Part shown: in pieces, positions 1 to 4,998 of the stretch
Numbering within the stretch: the stretch's first letter is position 1
Layout: the number at the start of each line of letters is the position of its first letter
Assembly (NCBI GenBank): GCA_029239575.1
Contig: JARBUP010000146.1
Coordinates: 1 to 7,114 of the forward strand
Direction of reading: 5' to 3'
DNA length: 7,114 nt
Source: Bacillota bacterium
GTDB taxonomy: Bacteria; Bacillota; Clostridia; Tissierellales; Sedimentibacteraceae
Position numbers and translations under genes: made by a program
The notes under the pieces: generated by a model
What the model saw: only the letters and a program-made list of their open reading frames with translations
The model's database searches: none
Told to the model about the DNA's origin: nothing

Positions 1-1673
1 ATGGATTGATTAACATCTCCTACTACAGTAAACCTTGATTCTTTAAACATTAAATTCAAAATTTTATAATGTATTGGATAGTAATCCTGAGCTTCATCTA
101 CAAAAACTTGCTTAATTTCTGAGTATAAATCAATGCCTTCAGCTTTTATTTTTAAATACATCAAACTAATGCCATCAGCATATGGTATGTTATATTGGTC
201 CGTAATAACTGAGTTAGTATAATCTATTATTTCATCTATATTTTCAGGTAAATTTAAACCTTTTGATAATTTATAAAATAAGTTTTTATTTTTAAATAAT
301 TCTTTATAAATAGTATAACTATCAAATTCAGTAAATTTTTGAATTCTTTTCTTGAAAGCGGAAGTTTCATTAGAAGCAACAAACCTTGTAAAAGCTTTTA
401 TTTCAAATTGATAATTATTAGTTTTTTTAACTGCTTCTGTAATTTTTTCACGTCTTTCTTTTCTTAAATCATGAATAGTATCCATAAGTCTAGTTTCAAT
501 TATTTTTAATTTTTTAGCAGAAGGCATATTCAGCTTATTGCTTAAAAATAGCGCTTTTAATAGCTGTTTATTTTCTATATATTTACCATTATAATAAACA
601 TCTTCAAACTCTATCATTTTATGTTCAAAATGATATATGAAGCGATCTATTATTTCTGCAAACTCATGGGAACCTTTAAAATCAATTACAGATCTTAAAA
701 AGTTTTTTTCGTCTTCTGTATCAGAACAGATTACTTCTTCAAGATGTTCGCTTTTAGATTTTATAGACAATTTATAATTGAAATATTTAGTAAATATATT
801 TTCAAAGGTAACTTCTTCGATATTTTCTTCTCCTAATGAAGGTAAAACATTTGAAATATATTTTGAAAACAAAGTATTTGGAGAAATAATTACAATATTA
901 TTTGATTTAAGGTTTAAGCTTAAACCTTGGTATAAAAGGTATGCAATACGATGCAAAGCTACAGAAGTTTTACCACTTCCAGCAACACCTTGAACAATCA
1001 ATAGTTCATTATCTAAATCTCTTATAATTAAATCCTGCTGTTTTTGTATTGTTTCTACAATAGTTTTCATTTTAGAAGTCATGTTTTTAGACAATGCTTC
1101 TTTTAACATATCATCTACAATATTGATATTAGAATCAAAAAAGTATTCCATTTTTCCTTTTCTAATTTTATATTGTCTTTTTAATGATATATGACCTTTA
1201 ATTATACCCGCTGGAGCTTTATATTCAACAGGTCCTATTTCATTTCTGTAATAAGTTGAAGAAATTGGTGCACGCCAATCATAAATTTTTATCTCATGAT
1301 TTTCATCATCCATTAAATTAAAAAGGCCTATGTATATTTTTTCAGTATCATCATATCCTTCTTCAGTGAAATCAACTCTTGCAAAATAAGGACTATCCAA
1401 CATTTTTTCATATTTTAACACAGCTTTAGCTGTTTCACCATAACTCAGAGTTTGAGCATTAAGGGCGCTTAAATATTGGTTTAAATCAGAAAGTTTATCC
1501 ATGTCCGTATTAGAGTGAGTAGTGTTTTCCCACATTTCTTTACGTGCTTCAACTAAATCAATCTTTTTATTTTCAAGTTTTTCGCTATCTATTTGCAATT
1601 TATATTCTAGTAAACTTATAATCTCATTGAGGTAATTAATTTCTTCATTATATCTATCTTTATATTCACTCAT
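1..1673 (-). CDS. helD: RNA polymerase recycling motor HelD (UvrD/Rep-like superfamily 1 ATPase), C-terminus outside window
   Basis: HelD-type ATPases bind RNA polymerase, push an N-terminal coiled-coil arm into the secondary channel and free stalled enzyme from nucleic acid. The minus frame is open from the ATG at 1673 to the window edge, giving 557 codons; Bacillus HelD is about 770 residues, so roughly the last quarter is missing. Visible: a charged, coiled-coil-like N-terminus (about 1-70), the HelD-type motif YDWRAPISS (131-139), a Q-motif region (about 209-216), Walker A GVAGSGKT (229-236, catalytic Lys235), Walker B VDEAQD (525-530) and the motif III segment GDVNQS (552-557). The spacer from about 250 to 510 between motifs I and II is typical of HelD and longer than in plain UvrD. 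The start is supported by AAGGGG 7-8 nt upstream. It is transcribed divergently from the XRE/cupin gene. Family assignment is firm; the role in RNA polymerase recycling is by homology. Confidence 0.93.
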   Translation of the reverse strand, partial: MSEYKDRYNEEINYLNEIISLLEYKLQIDSEKLENKKIDLVEARKEMWENTTHSNTDMDKLSDLNQYLSALNAQTLSYGETAKAVLKYEKMLDSPYFARVDFTEEGYDDTEKIYIGLFNLMDDENHEIKIYDWRAPISSTYYRNEIGPVEYKAPAGIIKGHISLKRQYKIRKGKMEYFFDSNINIVDDMLKEALSKNMTSKMKTIVETIQKQQDLIIRDLDNELLIVQGVAGSGKTSVALHRIAYLLYQGLSLNLKSNNIVIISPNTLFSKYISNVLPSLGEENIEEVTFENIFTKYFNYKLSIKSKSEHLEEVICSDTEDEKNFLRSVIDFKGSHEFAEIIDRFIYHFEHKMIEFEDVYYNGKYIENKQLLKALFLSNKLNMPSAKKLKIIETRLMDTIHDLRKERREKITEAVKKTNNYQFEIKAFTRFVASNETSAFKKRIQKFTEFDSYTIYKELFKNKNLFYKLSKGLNLPENIDEIIDYTNSVITDQYNIPYADGISLMYLKIKAEGIDLYSEIKQVFVDEAQDYYPIHYKILNLMFKESRFTVVGDVNQS

Positions 1674-1698
1674 CTTTAATCCCCTTACTAACCCCGAC

Positions 1699-1720
1699 TT
1701 TAAACATGCGAATGTTTAAA
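1699..1720. repeat. Perfect 9-bp inverted repeat in the helD leader
   Basis: The arms TTTAAACAT (1699-1707) and ATGTTTAAA (1712-1720) are exact reverse complements around GCGA. The dyad falls roughly 9 to 30 nt downstream of the predicted helD start point and about 12 nt before its ribosome binding site. It could be a repressor operator or a 5' hairpin protecting the mRNA. No run of T follows on the helD strand, so it is not a terminator. Confidence 0.6.
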
Positions 1721-1735
1721 AATATATATTATGAA

Positions 1736-1763
1736 ATTATACCATAAAATATGCTATAAGCAA
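1736..1763 (-). promoter_or_regulatory. Probable sigma-A promoter of helD (extended -10)
   Basis: On the minus strand there is TATAAT at 1741-1736 preceded by TGG, giving an extended -10 (TGN-TATAAT). A weak -35, TTGCTT (1763-1758), lies 16 bp further up. Transcription would start near 1729, leaving a leader of about 55 nt before the helD ATG. The -10 is strong; the -35 matches only three of six consensus positions, as is common with extended -10 promoters. Confidence 0.6.
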
Positions 1764-1843
1764 ATAAAAATTATGGAATACTAATTATATCTAAAAACTA
1801 AAGAACGAATTTATTTACAATTTTATATATTTTATTACAAAAT

Positions 1844-1858
1844 ACGCAAGAATTGCGT
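1844..1858. promoter_or_regulatory. Likely operator overlapping the XRE/cupin promoter
   Basis: A perfect dyad ACGCAA-GAA-TTGCGT has 6-bp arms and overlaps the first base pairs of the -35 element of the downstream regulator gene. The length and symmetry suit a dimeric XRE-family helix-turn-helix protein, and the position suits repression by blocking RNA polymerase. Autoregulation by the neighbouring XRE/cupin protein is an inference. Confidence 0.5.
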
Positions 1859-1884
1859 GACATTTTATAAAAAATATGTATAAT
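1857..1884 (+). promoter_or_regulatory. Sigma-A promoter of the XRE/cupin gene
   Basis: GTGACA (1857-1862, five of six -35 positions), a 16-bp spacer and a perfect TATAAT (1879-1884). The start point would be near 1891, about 40 nt before the ATG at 1933. Confidence 0.7.
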
Positions 1885-1932
1885 AAATATATATGTTAAA
1901 AAATGGGGATTAATTATAAAGGGGCTATTTGA

Positions 1933-2499
1933 ATGATTGGGAAAAAAATTAGGGATATAAGAAAAAGCAAGAGTATGACAATTGTAGAATTGTCAGATCA
2001 AATTGATGTAACATCAGGATATATATCACAAATAGAAAGAGATTTAATTTCACCATCATTATCGGTATTAAAACGTCTTTCTGAAGCATTGGAAATTCCT
2101 TTATCAGTATTATTTTTAGATGATACACATGAAAATGTACTTACTGTAACAAAAGGAAGCAGAACTAAAGTAAAGTTTGGAAATATTAATGTTGAATTAG
2201 AGTTCGTTACTCCAATAATGAAAAATAATGAGAAATCAGATAATTATTTCGGAGCAGAAATATTTATATTTAAATTGCCACCTAAAACATGGGTAAGCGA
2301 TGAAGCCATGATACATGAATCAAAAGTTTGTTTATATGTATTGAAGGGAAAATTCGAATGCCATATTGGAGGTAAAATATATTCTGTACTTGATGGAGAT
2401 AGTATTTGTATTCCAGAAAATAATGGGCATTTAATTTATAATAGTAATGATGAAGTAACGGAAGTTATTACTTTTTTAACACCAGCACATTTTAGTTAA
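1933..2499 (+). CDS. XRE-family transcriptional regulator with C-terminal cupin sensor domain
   Basis: A 188-residue one-component cytoplasmic regulator. Residues about 6-60 form an XRE helix-turn-helix, with a positioning helix around TIVELSDQI (16-24) and a recognition helix in SGYISQIERDLISPS (28-42), very typical of this class. After a linker, residues about 108-184 form a small cupin barrel (YVLKG 135-139; GDSICIP 155-161; H166). The architecture is that of PuuR-like and related regulators, which bind a small ligand in the cupin. The cupin metal site looks degraded: the usual HxH...E reads H128-x-S130 with no Glu at the expected place. The start is fixed by AAAGGGG (1918-1924) 8 nt upstream. 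It is divergent from helD and followed after 30 nt by the serS T-box promoter, so it is probably monocistronic. The dyad at its promoter suggests autoregulation. Domain calls are firm; targets and ligand are unknown. Confidence 0.9.
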   Translation: MIGKKIRDIRKSKSMTIVELSDQIDVTSGYISQIERDLISPSLSVLKRLSEALEIPLSVLFLDDTHENVLTVTKGSRTKVKFGNINVELEFVTPIMKNNEKSDNYFGAEIFIFKLPPKTWVSDEAMIHESKVCLYVLKGKFECHIGGKIYSVLDGDSICIPENNGHLIYNSNDEVTEVITFLTPAHFS

Positions 2500-2528
2500 A
2501 TAAGGTAAAATAAAAATAAATTTTAGCC

Positions 2529-2557
2529 TTGACAAATTAAATTGGTTGTAATATATT
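2529..2557 (+). promoter_or_regulatory. Sigma-A promoter of the serS T-box transcript
   Basis: Perfect TTGACA (2529-2534), a 17-bp spacer and TATATT (2552-2557, five of six). The start point near 2564 puts the T-box Stem I (from about 2589) right at the 5' end of the RNA, as expected. Confidence 0.8.
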
Positions 2558-2585
2558 ATGAAAATAGATAGTTATAAATAATTTT

Positions 2586-2801
2586 GATGGAAAGTAGTAA
2601 ATAATGTATGTTTAAGAGAGTCAGTGGTTGGTGTGAACTGATACAGAAGTTATTGAATCCGTTCCGGAGTTTTCAAGGGTAATAACTTGAACGTATAACG
2701 GCGTTAACTTTTTAAGTGACTATATAAGCATATAGTAATTAGGGTGGTACCGCGAGTAATCTCTCGTCTCTAAAGGTTTTTTTAGAGACGGGAGTTTTTT
2801 T
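2586..2801 (+). promoter_or_regulatory. T-box riboswitch, serine-specific (specifier UCC), controlling serS
   Basis: A transcriptional T-box that senses uncharged tRNA and lets RNA polymerase read into serS when serine is short. The conserved T-box sequence AGGGTGGTACCGCG is at 2741-2754. Stem I is closed by GGAA (2589-2592) with TTCC (2662-2665) and by AATAA (2600-2604) with TTATT (2650-2654). Between them lies a specifier loop with AGTAGTA on the 5' side and GAA-TCC-G on the 3' side, placing the specifier UCC (Ser) at 2658-2660. A typical distal-loop segment GGTTGGTGTGAA is at 2626-2637. A Stem III-like hairpin is CTATAT/ATATAG (2720-2735). The antiterminator can form from AGGG (2741-2744) with CTCT (2768-2771) and GCGAG (2752-2756) with CTCGT (2763-2767), leaving the 7-nt bulge TGGTACC that binds the tRNA 3' end. 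The specifier agrees with the downstream gene. Confidence 0.95.
2761..2801 (+). terminator. T-box-controlled intrinsic terminator
   Basis: A 14-bp stem with one G-T wobble (2761-2774 with 2781-2794) and a 6-nt loop, followed by seven T (2795-2801). Its 5' arm overlaps the 3' arm of the antiterminator (2763-2771), so the two folds exclude each other. Confidence 0.95.
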
Positions 2802-2802
2802 A

Positions 2803-2854
2803 TGACCTAACCCCATTTTTCAGGTGTATTTCCTGAAAAATGGTTGGTAGGTCA
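2803..2854. repeat. Long imperfect palindrome between T-box and serS (REP-like candidate)
   Basis: The outer arms TGACCTA (2803-2809) and TAGGTCA (2848-2854) enclose an inner 12-bp perfect stem CCATTTTTCAGG (2813-2824) with CCTGAAAAATGG (2832-2843) and a 7-nt loop; a small unpaired ACC/TTGG internal loop joins the two. No T-run follows, so it is not a terminator. Its place directly after the T-box terminator, inside a segment richer in GC than its surroundings, suggests a mobile or dispersed intergenic repeat. Family unknown to me. Confidence 0.65.
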
Positions 2855-2864
2855 AACGCAATGA

Positions 2865-2909
2865 GTTCCATATTAGCATGAGCGTAAGCGAATAAGCTAA
2901 TATGTGAAC
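2865..2909. repeat. Second inverted repeat in the serS leader
   Basis: CATATTAGC (2869-2877) pairs perfectly with GCTAATATG (2896-2904). The stem extends outward by GTTC (2865-2868) with GAAC (2906-2909) across a single bulged T. The loop segment ATGAGCG (2878-2884) is also complementary to CGCTCAT (2917-2923), an alternative long-range pairing. Further on, ACCTA (2933-2937) can pair with TAGGT (2942-2946), or TTAGGT (2941-2946) with ACCTAA (2959-2964). With the preceding palindrome this makes a highly structured region of about 160 nt before serS. Confidence 0.6.
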
Positions 2910-3068
2910 GAAACTGCGCTCATACGCGCTAAACCTATTCTTAGGTACTGGTAATTTAACCTAATCACAAAGTATATGTGACTTAATAAATAAAATATAA
3001 TTATGAATGAGACTGCGATTAATTGAAGTAAAAATAATAAATTAAAATAAAAATTCAGGAGGGAAAAA

Positions 3069-4343
3069 ATGTTAGATATAAAAAGAATCAGAAACAATCC
3101 AGAAGAGGTTGAATCATTATTAAAAAGAAGAAACTCAGAATTAAGTCTTGAAAAAGTTCTTCAACTTGACAAGATAAGAAGAGAAAAACTTGTAGAAGTT
3201 GAAAACATGAAAGCAGAGCAAAACAAAGAATCTAAACAAGTCCCACAACTTAAAAAAGAAGGAAAAGATGTTTCATCAATACTTCAAAACATGAAAGATT
3301 TATCAGAGAAAGTAAAATTAATTGACAATGAAGTAAAAGAAATTGATATTCAAATAGAACAAGAGTTATTGAATATACCAAATACTCCAAATGCTGATAT
3401 TACTATTGGAAAATCAGATGCTGATAATAAAGAAATCAGAAAATGGGGAGAACCTGCTAAATTTAGTTATGAGCCTAAAGCACATTGGGACTTAGGTGTT
3501 GATTTAAACATTCTTGATTTTGAAAGAGCAACAAAAATAACTGGTACTCGTTTTACTATGTTTAAAGGAATTGGTGCTAAACTTGAAAGAAGCATAACTG
3601 CATATATGCTTGACAAACATACATTAGATCATGGCTTCACAGAAATAGCTCCACCATTCATGGTAAACAAAGAAAGCATGTTTGGAACAGGCCAACTTCC
3701 AAAATTTGAAGAAGATATGTTTAAATTAAATTCTAAAGAATATTATCTAATACCTACTGCAGAAGTTCCAGTAACAAATATGTATCGTAATGAAGTTTTA
3801 GAAGAAGCTGATTTACCTATGTATATGACTGCATACACACCATGTTTTAGAGCAGAAGCAGGTTCAGCTGGAAGGGATACAAGGGGTTTAATACGTAACC
3901 ATCAATTTGATAAAGTTGAAATGGTTATGTACGCAAAACCAGAAGAATCATACAAACAACTTGAAATACTTACTAATTTTGCTGAAGAAATATTAAAAGG
4001 ACTTGGACTTCCATATAGAGTTGTGGAACTTTGTTCTGGAGATATAGGATTTAGTTCTGCAAAAACATATGATTTAGAAGTTTGGATGCCAAGCTATAAC
4101 CGTTATGTTGAAATTTCTTCTTGTTCAAACTTTGAAGATTATCAAGCAAGAAGAGCTAATATTAAATTTAGACCTGATGATAAAGGAAAATTAGAATACA
4201 TTCATACATTAAATGGTTCTGGATTAGCTGTTGGAAGAACTTTTGCAGCTATAATAGAAAATTACCAACAAGAAGATGGTACTGTAATTATACCAGAAGC
4301 ATTAAGACCATATATGGGCGGAATGGAAAAAATAACATTTTAA
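3069..4343 (+). CDS. serS: Seryl-tRNA synthetase
   Basis: A cytoplasmic class II aminoacyl-tRNA synthetase (homodimer in the family) that charges tRNA-Ser with serine and also tRNA-Sec where present. At 424 residues it is normal full length. Residues 1 to about 110 form the N-terminal domain with the long antiparallel coiled-coil arm that grips the long variable arm of tRNA-Ser. The catalytic core follows: the serine-binding TAEV (230-233), motif 2 around CFRAEAG...TRGLIRNHQFDKVE (259-284, with Arg261 and Glu263), and motif 3 LNGSGLAVGRTFAAIIENY (381-399, invariant Arg390). The C-terminus, RPYMGG near 413-418, is intact. The start is fixed by AGGAGGG (3057-3063) 5 nt upstream. It is controlled by the serine T-box upstream and ends at its own terminator, so it is probably monocistronic. 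No anomaly is visible in the protein. Confidence 0.98.
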   Translation: MLDIKRIRNNPEEVESLLKRRNSELSLEKVLQLDKIRREKLVEVENMKAEQNKESKQVPQLKKEGKDVSSILQNMKDLSEKVKLIDNEVKEIDIQIEQELLNIPNTPNADITIGKSDADNKEIRKWGEPAKFSYEPKAHWDLGVDLNILDFERATKITGTRFTMFKGIGAKLERSITAYMLDKHTLDHGFTEIAPPFMVNKESMFGTGQLPKFEEDMFKLNSKEYYLIPTAEVPVTNMYRNEVLEEADLPMYMTAYTPCFRAEAGSAGRDTRGLIRNHQFDKVEMVMYAKPEESYKQLEILTNFAEEILKGLGLPYRVVELCSGDIGFSSAKTYDLEVWMPSYNRYVEISSCSNFEDYQARRANIKFRPDDKGKLEYIHTLNGSGLAVGRTFAAIIENYQQEDGTVIIPEALRPYMGGMEKITF

Positions 4344-4392
4344 TATTTAAAATATTGATATTTCAATGTATAACATTATTTAAATTTATATC

Positions 4393-4441
4393 AAGCAAAT
4401 CTGGGGCAAAACATTTTTAAGTGCCCTTAGATTTGCTTTTT
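4393..4441 (+). terminator. Intrinsic terminator of serS
   Basis: A 10-bp perfect outer stem AAGCAAATCT (4393-4402) with AGATTTGCTT (4429-4438), continued by GGGC (4404-4407) with GCCC (4423-4426), and a T-run 4437-4441. It lies 50 nt after the serS stop and insulates the symporter region from serS. Confidence 0.9.
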
Positions 4442-4483
4442 ACATAGAAAAATATTTTTTTATATTATTGGAAATATAAGTAC

Positions 4484-4629
4484 TTGACAATAATAAGTGG
4501 ATTGTTAAAGAAAATAGCTACATATTCTGACCATTAGCAACAATGATAATAAGAATATGTTGATTGTCAGTATAGCTCTACAAATGACGGTTTTATGTAC
4601 AAGTTGTGACAGAAAATATTACAGACAAT
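4484..4629. promoter_or_regulatory. Possible upstream activator region (ACAAT/ATTGT half-sites and a long-spaced dyad)
   Basis: Five ACAAT or ATTGT words occur at 4487-4491, 4501-4505, 4540-4544, 4563-4567 and 4625-4629. The first two form a 7-of-8 dyad, TTGACAAT-N9-ATTGTTAA. A separate perfect 8-bp dyad, ACATATTC (4520-4527) with GAATATGT (4553-4560), spans 41 bp. All lie about 70 to 215 bp upstream of the sigma-54 promoter, where bacterial enhancer-binding proteins usually sit. Otherwise the stretch 4442-4681 shows no gene. The reading as enhancer sites is an inference; AT-rich DNA gives some such words by chance. Confidence 0.35.
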
Positions 4630-4681
4630 TATATCATTTGGGAAAAGTGTTGAAAAATGCTAAAATTGCTGTAAGTGTTAC

Positions 4682-4700
4682 TTGGCATTATTTTTGCTAA
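4682..4700 (+). promoter_or_regulatory. Sigma-54 (RpoN) promoter upstream of the symporter
   Basis: TTGGCA-N6-TTGCT (4682-4698) has the invariant GG (4684-4685) and GC (4696-4697) separated by exactly 10 nt, the strict -24/-12 spacing. It matches 12 of the 14 specified positions of the usual YTGGCACGR-N3-TTGCW consensus; only the CG after TTGGCA is missing. Transcription would start near 4709, leaving a leader of about 290 nt before the symporter ATG. Such promoters need an ATP-driven activator, not encoded in this window. Confidence 0.65.
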
Positions 4701-4736
4701 ACATTATTATATAATTTTAAAAGTCATGAGGCTTAG

Positions 4737-4758
4737 GAATATAATATCCATTATATTC
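4737..4758 (+). repeat. Perfect leader hairpin downstream of the sigma-54 promoter
   Basis: GAATATAAT (4737-4745) pairs exactly with ATTATATTC (4750-4758) around a 4-nt loop. It lies between the predicted start point near 4709 and the strong ribosome binding site at 4775, so it could form at the 5' part of the mRNA and stabilise or regulate it. No T-run follows. Confidence 0.5.
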
Positions 4759-4785
4759 AAACAACAATAATAAAAGGGGAGGCGT

Positions 4786-4821
4786 ATGTTAAGTAATAAA
4801 ATTGTTTCAGTTTTCTTTTAG
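4786..4821 (+). CDS. Short upstream ORF / leader peptide (11 codons) or gene remnant
   Basis: ATG at 4786 opens an 11-residue ORF, MLSNKIVSVFF, ending in TAG at 4819-4821. It is preceded by AGGGGAGG (4775-4782), one of the best ribosome binding sites in the window, 3-4 nt from the ATG. It sits between the sigma-54 promoter and the symporter. There is no run of a single amino-acid codon of the kind seen in classic attenuation peptides. The alternatives are a translated leader peptide affecting the symporter, or the preserved head of a gene whose body was lost, since the following bases to 4960 have frequent stops in that frame. Expression is not shown by sequence alone. Confidence 0.35.
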   Translation: MLSNKIVSVFF

Positions 4822-4903
4822 CATATAGTTGGCACATGGGGAAAACGATGAACGTAATTCTATGACTGCTAAAGTTAAATGAATTAATACTTATTGTTTT
4901 AAA

Positions 4904-4936
4904 TTTTGACTATATTAATTAATTAGATAGTCAAAA
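4904..4936. promoter_or_regulatory. 33-bp dyad upstream of the symporter, possible activator site
   Basis: Perfect 10-bp arms TTTTGACTAT (4904-4913) and ATAGTCAAAA (4927-4936) are separated by 13 AT-rich bases. The centre lies about 55 bp before the start point predicted from the -10 at 4963-4968, a usual place for an activator. The plus strand continues with A and not T, so it is a poor terminator. The regulator is unknown. Confidence 0.45.
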
Positions 4937-4940
4937 AAAA

Positions 4941-4968
4941 TTATTACGTTGCAATTATTTTGTATAAT
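4941..4968 (+). promoter_or_regulatory. Possible proximal sigma-A promoter of the symporter
   Basis: There is a perfect TATAAT at 4963-4968, with a weak -35 TTATTA (4941-4946) at 16 bp spacing. The start would be near 4975, just ahead of the ribosome binding site at 4989. A weak -35 beside a dyad is consistent with an activator-dependent promoter, but in DNA this AT-rich the -10 alone is modest evidence. Confidence 0.4.
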
Positions 4969-4998
4969 AAAACTAATAAAAATAAGCTGGAGGTCTTT

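Noticed and set aside
778..993. 71-codon open frame on the plus strand
   Set aside because: It is antisense to the helD Walker A region, has no ribosome binding site, and the minus-strand frame here encodes clear HelD motifs.
2803..2854. Second intrinsic terminator after the T-box
   Set aside because: The stem is strong but no T-run follows; it cannot be called a terminator.
2996..3001. TATAAT as a second serS promoter downstream of the T-box
   Set aside because: No acceptable -35 at 16-18 bp; a promoter here would bypass the T-box. A lone TATAAT is common in DNA this AT-rich.
2897..3097. 66-codon minus-strand open frame before serS
   Set aside because: The translation is Phe/Ile/Leu-rich, as expected from AT-rich DNA; it overlaps the serS ribosome binding site and start and has no convincing ribosome binding site of its own.
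4829..4846. Second sigma-54-like element (TTGGCAC at 4829-4835)
   Set aside because: The -24 half is good, but the position 10 nt after GG has AA in place of the invariant GC, so it is not a usable -12 element.
4904..4940. Terminator ahead of the symporter
   Set aside because: The dyad is followed by A residues on the plus strand and has no T-run after it on the minus strand, so it fits a protein site better than a terminator.
4960..4998. N-terminal extension of the symporter from a TTG start
   Set aside because: The TTG overlaps the putative -10 and has no ribosome binding site, whereas the ATG at 4999 has GGAGG at proper distance and family-typical length.
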